The notes under the pieces: generated by a model | Databases searched by the model: none | What the model saw: the letters and a program-made list of their open reading frames with translations, nothing else | Told to the model about the DNA's origin: nothing | In this document: positions 52,627 to 61,590 of the stretch, piece after piece | How the letters are laid out: the number at the start of each line of letters is the position of its first letter | How positions within the stretch are numbered: position 1 is the first letter of the stretch | Program-made: the position numbers and the translations under genes | Source: Flavicella marina | GTDB taxonomy: Bacteria > Bacteroidota > Bacteroidia > Flavobacteriales > Flavobacteriaceae | Reading direction: 5' to 3' | Assembly (NCBI RefSeq): GCF_009193215.1 | Contig: NZ_VYVA01000002.1 | Span: 423,587-487,586 of the forward strand | Length of the DNA: 64,000 nt

Positions 52627-52674
52627 CAAGGATATTTATCAGTTTTCTGAATAAATTCTTATTTTTCAGAATAC

Positions 52675-53535
52675 ATGAAAAAAAAATTACAATCCCTTCA
52701 ACTTACTTTATTAAATACCGCAAAAGTTTCGCTTGATAAAAAGTGGAATTACAAAAACGTGATCAGTCCTTTTTCTCGTTTATATTATATCACCGAGGGA
52801 CATGCGAAGGTATTTCATAACGACAAAATTTATAATTTGCAACCAAATCACATGTACTTAATTCCTAGTTTCACCCCTAGTAATTATCAATGTGATTATT
52901 ACCATGAACAGATATATATATCGTTTTTTGAAGAACTTGGTGAAGGTATGTCTATATATGACAGAAACAATTTTGTGTATGAAATGAAAGCCTCTGAATA
53001 CGATTTGATTTTATTCGAGCAACTTTTAAAAATCAATCCACAAAGAGCTTTGGTAAATAGCAACCCACAGATACTAAAACACAGTTTATCCCCTTCTGAT
53101 TTTGCCAAAGAGAACAACCAAATTTCAGATGCAGATTATATAGAAACGAAAGGGATTTTAAGTATTTTATTGTCAAGATTCATTCGATCAAAACAAATCG
53201 AAAACAAAAAAAACACCAATAAAAAATTCAACCATATATTAAGATATATCAATATTCATCTATCAGAAAATATTTCTGTAAAACACCTGGCCGATTATTG
53301 TAATTTAAATCCTGATTATTTTTCAAGAATCTTTAATGAAAAATTCGGCAAAAGACCCTTAAACTATGTCAATTCAATTAGAATAGAACGTGCCCAATTT
53401 CTATTACTATCTACGCAGCAAAGTTTGAAGGAAATATCAGAAACCACAGGATTTGAGTCCATTTCTTATTTTTCAAAAACCTTTAAAAAAATAACGGGTA
53501 GTACTCCAGCACAATTTAGAAGAAAAAACATCTAA
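52675..53535 (+). CDS. AraC-family transcriptional regulator
   Basis: A 286-residue protein with an N-terminal cupin-like sensor (FSRLYYITEGHAKVFHNDKIY and NLQPNHMYLIPSF in part) and a C-terminal HTH_18 domain from about residue 185 (ISVKHLADYCNLNPDYFSRIF, then ESISYFSKTFKKITGSTPAQFRR in part). It is divergent from the DUF1553/DUF1501 operon, 160 bases away, and probably activates it in response to a carbohydrate-like signal bound by the cupin domain. The effector is unknown. Confidence 0.93.
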   Translation: MKKKLQSLQLTLLNTAKVSLDKKWNYKNVISPFSRLYYITEGHAKVFHNDKIYNLQPNHMYLIPSFTPSNYQCDYYHEQIYISFFEELGEGMSIYDRNNFVYEMKASEYDLILFEQLLKINPQRALVNSNPQILKHSLSPSDFAKENNQISDADYIETKGILSILLSRFIRSKQIENKKNTNKKFNHILRYINIHLSENISVKHLADYCNLNPDYFSRIFNEKFGKRPLNYVNSIRIERAQFLLLSTQQSLKEISETTGFESISYFSKTFKKITGSTPAQFRRKNI

Positions 53536-53587
53536 TAAGCATTCTCTAAAAACCAAATCCGTATCTCGTAATAGTCTATTAAAACCT

Positions 53588-53595
53588 TATATTTG
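53588..53595 (+). promoter_or_regulatory. -7 promoter element of the yggS operon
   Basis: TATATTTG, an exact match, is 27 bases before the yggS ATG at 53622. Confidence 0.5.
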
Positions 53596-53621
53596 TCAAT
53601 TCATAATTTCTTCAAAATATA

Positions 53622-54260
53622 ATGAGTATCAAAATCAATTTAGCAGAGATAAAAGCAACGCTACCAGATAACGTAACGTTAGTAGCTGTTTCTAAAACAA
53701 AACCTAATAAAGCCATAGAAGAGGCTTATGATGCTGGACAACGTGAATTTGGAGAAAACAGAGTGCAAGAACTAGTAGCAAAAGCCGAGAGTTTGCCAAA
53801 AGATATTGAATGGCATTTGATCGGACATCTACAAAAAAACAAAGTAAAGTACATCGCTCCTTTTGTTTCTTTGATTCATGGTGTTGACAGTATCGAAACT
53901 TTAAAAGAAATTAACAAACAAGGTAAAAAGAATAACCGTGTTATCAATTGTTTGTTACAAGCAAAAATTGCGACTGAAGAAAGTAAGTTTGGAATGTCAT
54001 TTGGAGAAATTGAGCGTATTTTAAAAGGAGATGCTATTAAAACAATGCAGAATCTTAACATCGTTGGTTTGATGGGAATGGCTAGTTTTACAGATGTTCA
54101 CGAACAAATAGTAGAAGAATTTAATTCTCTAAAAACTTTTTTTGATAGCACAAGATTGAGTACCTTGTCTATGGGAATGAGTGGTGACTATAAAATTGCT
54201 ATCGAACAAGGAAGCACTATGGTACGAGTTGGAAGTGCCATTTTTGGTTCTAGACTATAA
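53622..54260 (+). CDS. YggS/PLPBP family pyridoxal phosphate homeostasis protein
   Basis: A 212-residue alanine-racemase-fold protein, slightly shorter than the usual 220-230. VTLVAVSKTKPNKAIEEAYDAG carries the PLP lysine (first 20 residues), GENRVQELVAKAESLP and IEWHLIGHLQKNKVKYI are family motifs, and LSMGMSGDYKIAIEQGSTMVRVGSAIFG is the C-terminal phosphate-binding signature in part. It buffers PLP in the cytoplasm. It begins a five-gene run (27, 9, 3 and 7 base gaps) ending with a thioesterase gene. Confidence 0.93.
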   Translation: MSIKINLAEIKATLPDNVTLVAVSKTKPNKAIEEAYDAGQREFGENRVQELVAKAESLPKDIEWHLIGHLQKNKVKYIAPFVSLIHGVDSIETLKEINKQGKKNNRVINCLLQAKIATEESKFGMSFGEIERILKGDAIKTMQNLNIVGLMGMASFTDVHEQIVEEFNSLKTFFDSTRLSTLSMGMSGDYKIAIEQGSTMVRVGSAIFGSRL

Positions 54261-54287
54261 CCTTGAACCTTATTAAGAAAAAATTAG

Positions 54288-55373
54288 ATGTACGTAATAA
54301 TAGATATTGAAACAACTGGAGGTAAGTTCAATGAAGAAGGCATTACCGAGGTTGCAATCTATAAGTTTGATGGGCACGAAATTGTTGACCAATTTATAAG
54401 TTTGGTCAACCCTGAGAGACCTATTCAACCATTCGTAGTAAACCTAACAGGTATTACTCCAAAGATGGTGAAAACTGCACCTAAATTTCATGAAATAGCC
54501 AAACGAATCGTGGAAATCACAGAAAACTGTGTTTTTATTGCTCATAACACCTCTTTTGACTATAGAATTATCAGAACAGAATTTAGCCGTCTAGGATATG
54601 ATTATGTGCGGCAAACTTTATGCACTGTTGAACTAAGTAAACAATTAATTCCGGAGCAGCCTTCTTACAGTCTCGGTAAATTATGTAAGTCTCTTGGGAT
54701 ACCAATGAATGATAGACATAGAGCCAGCGGAGACGCATTGGCTACTGTAAAATTATTCAAATTGCTTTTAGACAAAGACATCAATAAAGAAATTATAAAA
54801 AGTACTGTTAAAAATTTAGTCGATAAGGAAGTTGTTTTGCCAAACAAAATTCTAGATCATATAGAGCAAACTCCACAAAAAACAGGATTGTTTTATATCC
54901 ACGACCAAGAAGGTTCTATTTTATATGTTGGAAGAGGAAAAAATATACAAAAGGGGTTAAATCAACTTTTCTTAAAAACATCTAAAAAAATCAGAACATT
55001 ACTCGGCAAAACACACTCAATTTCGTTCGAAGAAACAGGAAATGATCTAATCGCTGAATTAAAATTTATTGAAAGTATTGGGGTACATAAACCAAAATAC
55101 AATTCATTCAGAAGAAAAAATATCCCGACAGTTGTATTCAATAACGACAATATGTTATTGGTAAATAAAGGTAGACATGCAAACGAAAAATCGGTAATAT
55201 TAATTGAAGACAATCAAATAAAAGGATCTGCATTTATCGATTTAGCACATCAAATTGAACATCTTGAAATTGTTAAAACTATGATCAGTCCTCTTTTAGA
55301 CAATCTAAAAACACGTCATATTACAAAGCGTTATTTAGAAAAAGGAAAAATTGAAAAAATAGTACGATATTAA
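54288..55373 (+). CDS. DnaQ-like 3'-5' exonuclease fused to GIY-YIG (UvrC-N) domain
   Basis: A 361-residue two-domain protein. The N-terminal DEDDh exonuclease spans about 1-165: DIETTGG (Exo I, D5, E7), VFIAHNTSFDYRII (Exo II) and HRASGDALATVKLF (Exo III). The GIY-YIG domain spans about 200-285 (GLFYIHDQEGSILYVGRGKN, then KPKYNSFRR). The C-terminal tail is unassigned. This combination is also known from a Bacteroidota family and from DinG/Cho-like repair proteins. It probably acts in DNA repair or proofreading in the cytoplasm. Confidence 0.88.
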   Translation: MYVIIDIETTGGKFNEEGITEVAIYKFDGHEIVDQFISLVNPERPIQPFVVNLTGITPKMVKTAPKFHEIAKRIVEITENCVFIAHNTSFDYRIIRTEFSRLGYDYVRQTLCTVELSKQLIPEQPSYSLGKLCKSLGIPMNDRHRASGDALATVKLFKLLLDKDINKEIIKSTVKNLVDKEVVLPNKILDHIEQTPQKTGLFYIHDQEGSILYVGRGKNIQKGLNQLFLKTSKKIRTLLGKTHSISFEETGNDLIAELKFIESIGVHKPKYNSFRRKNIPTVVFNNDNMLLVNKGRHANEKSVILIEDNQIKGSAFIDLAHQIEHLEIVKTMISPLLDNLKTRHITKRYLEKGKIEKIVRY

Positions 55374-55382
55374 TTATTTGCA

Positions 55383-56204
55383 ATGATAAAACCTGGGCAT
55401 TCTAAGTGGAAATCTAAACTTCATGAAATTATTTATGAAGCCGATACTCCTGCCGGAAAATTATTTGATGTTTTATTGCTGATAACTATTTTAGCTAGTA
55501 TCCTTTTGGTGATGCTCGAAAGTGTTCCTTCCATTAATAATAAATACTATCACTTTTTTAATATTTCAGAGTGGGTTATCACCATCTTATTTAGTATCGA
55601 GTACATTTTAAGAATTGTATCGATTAAAAAACCCAAACATTATATTCTAAGTTATTACGGATTGATTGACTTGCTTTCAACGATTCCAAAATACTTATCA
55701 TTAATATTTGGTGGTGCACACGCATTAGTGGTACTTCGAGCATTGAGACTTTTGAGAATTTTCCGTGTTTTAAAAATCACGAGGTATTTAGGTGAATCTA
55801 ACAAATTGCTTTTTGCACTGAAAGCTAGCAAACCAAAAATTACAGTATTCGTTTTCGCTGTAGTCATTTTATGTTTAATTTTAGGTAGTATCATGTACAT
55901 CGTTGAAGCTGATGCAGATAGCGGTTTTATTAGCATTCCTAGAAGTGTTTATTGGACTATCGTTACGCTTACAACAGTTGGTTACGGAGATATAGCTCCT
56001 GTTACAACAATCGGACAAATAATTGCATCGATAGTCATGATATTAGGGTATGGAATCATTGCTGTGCCAACGGGCATAGTTTCTGCTGAATATACCGCCC
56101 AGTTCAAAAAAACTCCAACCAATACAAGAACTTGTGAATCATGTGGTACCGAAAAACATAATGACGACGCAAAGTTCTGCCACAATTGTGGTGATAAATT
56201 TTAA
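55383..56204 (+). CDS. Voltage-gated ion channel (Kv-like) with C-terminal zinc ribbon
   Basis: A 273-residue membrane protein with S1-S6 helices. S4 has regularly spaced Arg (VLRALRLLRIFRVLKITRY), the pore has the K+ filter TTVGYGD and S6 follows (YGIIAVPTGIVSAEY). The last 25 residues form a four-Cys zinc ribbon (CESCGTEKHNDDAKFCHNCG), which could be a regulatory or assembly module. It probably conducts K+ in the inner membrane. It is co-transcribed with DNA- and tRNA-related genes, only nine and three bases from its neighbours. Confidence 0.9.
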   Translation: MIKPGHSKWKSKLHEIIYEADTPAGKLFDVLLLITILASILLVMLESVPSINNKYYHFFNISEWVITILFSIEYILRIVSIKKPKHYILSYYGLIDLLSTIPKYLSLIFGGAHALVVLRALRLLRIFRVLKITRYLGESNKLLFALKASKPKITVFVFAVVILCLILGSIMYIVEADADSGFISIPRSVYWTIVTLTTVGYGDIAPVTTIGQIIASIVMILGYGIIAVPTGIVSAEYTAQFKKTPTNTRTCESCGTEKHNDDAKFCHNCGDKF

Positions 56205-56207
56205 CGC

Positions 56208-57116
56208 ATGAAATCAAAGTTTTTAGTAACAGTGGTTGGCCCTACAGCCATCGGAAAAACATCTTTAAGCCTTAAATTGGCTCAAAAATATAATGCTCCA
56301 ATTATCTCATGTGATTCGAGACAGTTTTACAAAGAAACAAGAATAGGAACTGCGGTACCTACTGAAGAAGAACAAGCACAGGCAACTCATTATTTCATTC
56401 AAAATCGCTCAATATTTGAAGACTACAACGTTGGGCAGTTTGAAAAAGATGCCTTGGAAAAGCTGGATGAATTATTTCTACAATTCGATGTCGTAATCAT
56501 GGTTGGAGGTAGTGGTCTATATGTAGATGCCGTTGTTAACGGATTGGATTATTTCCCTAAGATTGATGCTAGTATTCGAGTGCAACTCAACTCAGACCTT
56601 GAAGAAAAAGGTCTCCCCTACTTACAACGAAAATTACAAGAATTAGACTCTGAAACATTTGATACTATTGCTATCGACAATCCACATAGAGTAATTCGGG
56701 CATTAGAAGTCTGCATAGGATCTGGAAAGACGTATGCCTCTTTTAAAAACAAACCCAAAACTCCAAGAAAGTTCAAAACGATAAAAGTAGGAATCAAAGC
56801 AGATCGTGAAATCATCTACAATCGAATCAATCAACGTGTAGATCAAATGATTGAGGAAGGACTGTTAGACGAAGCCAAAACTGTTTATCCACATAAATCG
56901 TTAAACGCTCTGCAAACCGTAGGTTATAGAGAATTATTCGAATATTTTGATGGAAATTGTACATTAGAGTTCGCCATTTCAGAAATAAAGAAGAATACAA
57001 GACGATTTGCTAAAAGACAAATTACATGGTTTAAAAAAGACCCCAATACAATTTGGTTTGATTACCAAATGAATAAAGAGCAATTATTCGAAGCAATAGA
57101 AAAACAACTAAAATAA
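56208..57116 (+). CDS. miaA: tRNA dimethylallyltransferase
   Basis: A 302-residue protein of normal length. The P-loop VVGPTAIGKTSL at the N-terminus, SCDSRQFYKE, GGSGLYVDAVVNG (the DMAPP/tRNA contact region), DNPHRVIRALEV and VGYRELFEYFDG with KKNTRRFAKRQITWFKKD are the family signatures. It adds the isopentenyl group to A37 of UNN-decoding tRNAs. It is three bases after the channel gene and seven before the thioesterase gene. Confidence 0.96.
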   Translation: MKSKFLVTVVGPTAIGKTSLSLKLAQKYNAPIISCDSRQFYKETRIGTAVPTEEEQAQATHYFIQNRSIFEDYNVGQFEKDALEKLDELFLQFDVVIMVGGSGLYVDAVVNGLDYFPKIDASIRVQLNSDLEEKGLPYLQRKLQELDSETFDTIAIDNPHRVIRALEVCIGSGKTYASFKNKPKTPRKFKTIKVGIKADREIIYNRINQRVDQMIEEGLLDEAKTVYPHKSLNALQTVGYRELFEYFDGNCTLEFAISEIKKNTRRFAKRQITWFKKDPNTIWFDYQMNKEQLFEAIEKQLK

Positions 57117-57123
57117 CATCAAA

Positions 57124-57618
57124 ATGGCAACACTACCAAATATCATTGAAAGTCGAAAAAAAATAAGATTTCAAGACTGTGACCCTTTCAATCACTTAAA
57201 CAATGGTAGATATGTTGATTATTTTATCAATGCTAGAGAAGATCAAGTTTTTCAAAACTATGGCGTAGATTTATTTAAAGTAATTAAAGAAGAAGGTATT
57301 GGTTGGGTAGTTGCTAATAATCAAGTTGCCTATTTGAAGCCTGTTTTCACTATGGAAACAGTGGTAATTCAATCGCAACTAATTCAATATTCATCAAAAC
57401 ATTTACAAGTTGAAATGCGCATGTTTAACGAAGAAAAATCAGTCTTAAAATCGATTGCTTGGTTTACTTTTGTTCCGTTCAATTTGCGAAAAAACAAAGT
57501 AGAAATTCATCAAGAAAAATACGCCAAAATATTTTCAGAGGTACTACTTGAAGTACCACAAAAAACATTTGAAGAACGTGAATATTTCTTTCGTACAGCT
57601 GCTAGAAAAAAATCTTAA
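57124..57618 (+). CDS. Acyl-CoA thioesterase, hot-dog fold
   Basis: A 164-residue protein of the 4HBT family. RFQDCDPFNHLNNGRYVDYF contains the catalytic D-x-x-x-H-x-N region (Asp and the HLNN segment). There is no signal peptide, so it is cytoplasmic. Substrate chain length cannot be read. It is the last gene of the yggS operon. Confidence 0.88.
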   Translation: MATLPNIIESRKKIRFQDCDPFNHLNNGRYVDYFINAREDQVFQNYGVDLFKVIKEEGIGWVVANNQVAYLKPVFTMETVVIQSQLIQYSSKHLQVEMRMFNEEKSVLKSIAWFTFVPFNLRKNKVEIHQEKYAKIFSEVLLEVPQKTFEEREYFFRTAARKKS

Positions 57619-57669
57619 GGTCCCAAATAATTATCATGTCTACTGTTCTTAAAACTTACAAGTTTTGAG

Positions 57670-57677
57670 TATCTTTG
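57670..57677 (+). promoter_or_regulatory. -7 promoter element of dapD
   Basis: TATCTTTG, an exact match, ends 25 bases before the ATG at 57703. Confidence 0.55.
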
Positions 57678-57702
57678 CGCGGTTAAATTAAATGATTTCA
57701 CA

Positions 57703-58869
57703 ATGAATACGATAGAAAACTTTAAAGAATACGTACAAAATATCACTTCAAAAGATGGATATGCAAAACCTTTAGCTTTTGGATTAGGAATTAGAAAATC
57801 TAAAGGTGAAAAAGTATTAGATGTAAATTTCCCTTCAATTAACTGGGATAATGCTTTCGGAACAGCTGCCTTATTGCAAGATGTAACTGGATATACTTCC
57901 AATGAAAATGGATTTGTAACAGTTTCGAAAGAGCAACTACAAAAAGCTTTTGACAATTTTGCTGCGTTTCATTCAGAAATCGAGAAACATCCAAATATTG
58001 TATTAATTCAACAATTATTAGAAAACTATAACCAACCTGAAGGATACCAATCTGTTGATGTAGTTGCTTACTTTTTATTCGATAAAGATCAAGCTGTAAA
58101 TGATGCTGTTGAAGCTTATTTTAAACTGCAGTGTCTATCTCAATTACACGTACAACCTCATGGTTTGTCTTTAGAAGGAGTATTTGGAAAATTAAACAAT
58201 GTTGCATGGACAAACCATGGCCCAATTTTACCAGAAGATATTAGTGCAGAACGTATCAAGGCTACCTTCAAAGGAGAAACTATCATCGTGACTCATGTAG
58301 ATAAATTCCCATACATGGTAAATTACCACGTACCAAATGGTGTTCGAATTGCTAGTGGTTCTCAAGTTAGATTAGGTGCACATTGTGCTGTAGGAACTAC
58401 TGTTATGCCTGCTGGTTATGTAAACTTTAACGCTGGAACTAAAGGAAACGCTATGATTGAAGGTCGTGTTTCTGCTGGTGTAGTTGTTGGTCATGATTCT
58501 GATTTAGGAGGAGGAGTTTCTATTATGGGAACGCTTTCTGGAGGAAATAAAAATGTTATTTCTATCGGAGATAAATGTTTACTTGGTGCAAATTCAGGAA
58601 CCGGAATTTCATTAGGTTTTGGATGTACGATAGCCGCCGGAGTTTATGTTACTGCTGCTGCTAAAGTTTGGATGTATAATGAAGACAAACAACCAATCGA
58701 CATCAATGGAACTATTGTTGAAGAAGGTAAAAACATTGTAAAAGGAGCTGAATTAAACGGTAAAGACAAATTGTTGTTTTTATTAGATAGTACAAACGGT
58801 CATTTGGTTTGCAGACCAAATCCAAAAACTATTGAATTGAACGCAAGCTTACATACTTCGAACGACTAA
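57703..58869 (+). CDS. dapD: 2,3,4,5-tetrahydropyridine-2,6-dicarboxylate N-succinyltransferase-like (DapD, long type)
   Basis: A 388-residue protein, longer than the 270-residue E. coli DapD but near the long, actinobacterial-type form. The left-handed beta-helix with hexapeptide repeats spans about 215-335 (VRLGAHCAVGTTVMPAGYVN, GHDSDLGGGVSIMGTLSGG, ISIGDKCLLGANSG). GHDSDLGGG-SIMGTLSGG is the long-type DapD signature. It catalyses succinyl transfer in meso-diaminopimelate/lysine synthesis, needed for peptidoglycan. It is monocistronic with its own promoter and terminator. Confidence 0.88.
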   Translation: MNTIENFKEYVQNITSKDGYAKPLAFGLGIRKSKGEKVLDVNFPSINWDNAFGTAALLQDVTGYTSNENGFVTVSKEQLQKAFDNFAAFHSEIEKHPNIVLIQQLLENYNQPEGYQSVDVVAYFLFDKDQAVNDAVEAYFKLQCLSQLHVQPHGLSLEGVFGKLNNVAWTNHGPILPEDISAERIKATFKGETIIVTHVDKFPYMVNYHVPNGVRIASGSQVRLGAHCAVGTTVMPAGYVNFNAGTKGNAMIEGRVSAGVVVGHDSDLGGGVSIMGTLSGGNKNVISIGDKCLLGANSGTGISLGFGCTIAAGVYVTAAAKVWMYNEDKQPIDINGTIVEEGKNIVKGAELNGKDKLLFLLDSTNGHLVCRPNPKTIELNASLHTSND

Positions 58870-58887
58870 TTGTCTCGAATTATTTAT

Positions 58888-58928
58888 TAAATGCCACATT
58901 ATGAAACACATAACGTGGCATTTTTTTT
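58888..58928 (+). terminator. dapD terminator
   Basis: ATGCCACATTATG pairs with CATAACGTGGCAT (one mismatch) and is followed by eight T. Confidence 0.85.
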
Positions 58929-59061
58929 ACAACCTATTCTCTCAATGAAAACTATTGTTTATCAACTAATTACAAATACATTTGAAACCTACACATGATA
59001 ATTATCATGGTTTTAAGTGTATTATTTAGAGTTCTTTGTACAAAATTTCAAAGTACAAACA

Positions 59062-60819
59062 ATGACTAAAGAAACACCTATACATTCTTTCCATATCCCT
59101 GTAATGGGCTTGGCTTTTACGGTTGACAGTCCAATTAAAATTGCTAAATATGGAATTTCTTCTGTTGTCTCAATTGTAGACGACATTCTTGTAGAGAAAA
59201 TGAACTCTTTTTACAGCAATAAATATAACTTGCCATTCAAAGCCTATTCAACGAAAGATCCAGATGCGAGAGCTAGCAGAATTACTTCTTACTTGAATAA
59301 TATGGATGCCATTGTGAAACAAAAATTTCACGATTTTAAAATTGCTCTTTCTGAGAAAAAAGAAGAATTAGAAAACTACATCGACATGTTACCTGATATT
59401 TCAGATGTTAAAAAAAATCTTGTCAAATTGGTAGAAGAAAATGCTTCGAAAGAAGTGTTGCAAAAATGGATTCAAGACAATCTCAAACCAGGAAGTATTG
59501 ATGTGAATATCATGACAAAATTAGACAATGCTCGTTACCATAAAAACGAAGCCTTGCCGTCACATTATAATGATGCGCATACTGCCTTAAAAGGTTTTGC
59601 CGAAAGTGAATTAAATTCTTCAATAGTTTTGTCTGCAGGTATGAACCCTAGACTTTACAGCTACTTCGAACAATTCGAGGACTTCTACCCTACAACAGAC
59701 AATCAACTAAAGAAAAAAATAATTTTAAAAGTAAGCGATTACAGATCTGCTATCATTCAGGGAATGTTTTTTGCAAAAAAAGGATTGTGGGTATCAGAAT
59801 ACAGAATAGAATCTGGTTTGAATTGTGGTGGACACGCATTTGCCACAGAAGGACTTTTATTAGGACCTATTTTAGACTCATTTACGACAAACAAAGAAGA
59901 TTTAATCAATAGAACTTTTGAGACATATAAAGCAGCTTTAGAAGCTAAAGGAAAACATGTACCAGCATCACCATTAGATATTGAAATTACAGTTCAAGGT
60001 GGTGTCGGAACCTCAGAAGAACATCAGTTTTTACTAGACAACTATGATGTCAATTCTGTTGGATGGGGATCACCATTTTTATTAGTACCTGAAGCTACAA
60101 CTGTAGATAATAATACATTACAAGTATTAGAAAAAGCAAAGGAAGAAGACCTCTATCTAAGTAATATTTCGCCTTTAGGTGTTCCATTTAACAGCGTAAA
60201 AGGTGTTTCTAATGATGCATATAAGGCTACAAAAATACAAAATGATAAAATTGGTAGCCCTTGTCCGAAAAAATTCTTAGCATTGAATCGAGATGAAGAT
60301 GGCAACTCTATTTGTACAGCTTCACAAAAATATCAAAATGCTGAAATAGAAAAACTAAAAGAAGAAAATTTATCGAATGATGCTTATCAAAAAAAGTTTG
60401 ATAAAATTACAGAGAAATCTTGTCTGTGTATCGGATTAGCCAACGCTGGATTGATCGATAAAGAAATCGAATCAAAAGATACCAAATCTGGAGTTCTCGT
60501 GTGTCCAGGTCCGAATATTGCATATTTTGACAAAAAGGTATCCCTAAAAAAAATGGTGCAACATATCTACGGTAAAACAAACGATTTAACAACAGCTAAT
60601 AGACCGAATATGTTTGTAAAAGAATTAGAGATGTATGTTAAATATTTCAATGAAAAAGTTCAAGATTTCATTGATAACCCTGATAAAAAACAAGAGAAAT
60701 ATCTGACTAAATTTTATAAAAATATCAATGAAGGTATCTCTTATTACCAAGAGATATTTAAAGAATCACAATTTGTTTCTAACTTTTCAAATTTAAAAGA
60801 TAAGTTGGCGACACTCTAA
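59062..60819 (+). CDS. Unknown 585-residue cytoplasmic protein with Cys cluster and TIM-barrel-like motif
   Basis: The protein has no signal peptide. The first 170 residues are helical. A central segment, DIEITVQGGVGTSEEHQFL followed by NSVGWGSPFLLVPEAT, recalls the phosphate-binding end of FMN-dependent TIM barrels. Cysteines cluster in LNCGGHAFA, GSPCPKKFL, GNSICTASQ, KSCLCIGLANAGLI and VLVCPGPN, which could bind a metal or Fe-S cofactor. I do not recognise the family. The ATG at 59062 is preferred to the GTG at 59017. It is a single-gene unit with a terminator at 60840. Confidence 0.75.
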   Translation: MTKETPIHSFHIPVMGLAFTVDSPIKIAKYGISSVVSIVDDILVEKMNSFYSNKYNLPFKAYSTKDPDARASRITSYLNNMDAIVKQKFHDFKIALSEKKEELENYIDMLPDISDVKKNLVKLVEENASKEVLQKWIQDNLKPGSIDVNIMTKLDNARYHKNEALPSHYNDAHTALKGFAESELNSSIVLSAGMNPRLYSYFEQFEDFYPTTDNQLKKKIILKVSDYRSAIIQGMFFAKKGLWVSEYRIESGLNCGGHAFATEGLLLGPILDSFTTNKEDLINRTFETYKAALEAKGKHVPASPLDIEITVQGGVGTSEEHQFLLDNYDVNSVGWGSPFLLVPEATTVDNNTLQVLEKAKEEDLYLSNISPLGVPFNSVKGVSNDAYKATKIQNDKIGSPCPKKFLALNRDEDGNSICTASQKYQNAEIEKLKEENLSNDAYQKKFDKITEKSCLCIGLANAGLIDKEIESKDTKSGVLVCPGPNIAYFDKKVSLKKMVQHIYGKTNDLTTANRPNMFVKELEMYVKYFNEKVQDFIDNPDKKQEKYLTKFYKNINEGISYYQEIFKESQFVSNFSNLKDKLATL

Positions 60820-60839
60820 AAATTAATTCAATATTTATT

Positions 60840-60880
60840 AAAACCATCAATTGTAAAATTGGTGGTTTTTTTTATCTTTG
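60840..60880 (+). terminator. Terminator of the 585-residue gene overlapping the next promoter
   Basis: AAAACCATCAATT and AATTGGTGGTTTT form the stem (one G-T pair) with a T-run to 60873. The -33 TTG (60851-60853) of the next gene lies in the loop/left arm, and its -7 element TATCTTTG is at 60873-60880, with a 19-base spacer. One sequence thus ends one transcript and starts the next. Confidence 0.7.
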
Positions 60881-60901
60881 AATTCCCCTAAGATTGTGAA
60901 T

Positions 60902-61528
60902 ATGTACCAAAAAAAACCAATAAATACTATCGTATCTAACAGTTTTTTAAAGGCCTTTTTTGAAGACCCACATAAAAAACAACGTTTCTATACTAAATTT
61001 ATTGGTACATACAATCTCCCTTTTTTCAGAACACACTACAAGCAAAAGGACTTGATTCTTTTTTCACCAATTGAATTAAAATTTAACAACCTTATTTCTT
61101 TCGGTACTTCAGTAAATGAATTTATTAAGATTTTCGGAAAACCAAATTTCCAAAAAAAAAATGATTCTAATACTACCACACTGATATACAAGACAAAGAT
61201 TTCTGGCATTCGTTCGAAATGCAACCTTATATTTTTCAATGAAACTCTAGTAATGTTTAACTATGTTTTTTCAAATATTGATAAAAAGAAAAAAAACTGT
61301 TTATTAAAATATTCAGAACATAAATACGGAAATAAAATCAATGCAAACAATTACCAAATTGTTGATGCGTTTAACAACAGCTTATTTATAATTGACTCGA
61401 GTAAATCATTGATATTCAATTTTTACACAAATGGTAAAATAATAAAAGAACTGATAGACGAAAACACAGAAAAAAATGTAAAATTCTTGAGTCAAGACAA
61501 CAATTACTTAACGAGGTCTAGTTCATAA
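60902..61528 (+). CDS. Unknown protein, 208 residues
   Basis: The protein is rich in Lys, Asn, Phe and Ile with no signal peptide. A segment FGTSVNEFIKIFGKPNFQKK resembles the short alpha/beta motif of SmpA/BamE-like or DUF3192-type folds, but no family can be named. The C-terminus is polar. The ATG at 60902 is preferred to 60878, which lies inside the -7 element. Base composition is more A-rich than its neighbours. It is followed, 62 bases later, by smpB with its own promoter. Confidence 0.6.
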   Translation: MYQKKPINTIVSNSFLKAFFEDPHKKQRFYTKFIGTYNLPFFRTHYKQKDLILFSPIELKFNNLISFGTSVNEFIKIFGKPNFQKKNDSNTTTLIYKTKISGIRSKCNLIFFNETLVMFNYVFSNIDKKKKNCLLKYSEHKYGNKINANNYQIVDAFNNSLFIIDSSKSLIFNFYTNGKIIKELIDENTEKNVKFLSQDNNYLTRSSS

Positions 61529-61575
61529 ATTTATACTTCCGTTCGTTAATTCCGTTTTATTATTCTGATATTAAT

Positions 61576-61583
61576 TACATTTG
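61576..61583 (+). promoter_or_regulatory. -7 promoter element of smpB (leaderless start)
   Basis: TACATTTG, an exact match, ends seven bases before the smpB ATG at 61591, so the mRNA is expected to begin at or within a base or two of the start codon. Confidence 0.6.
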
Positions 61584-61590
61584 CAGTATT

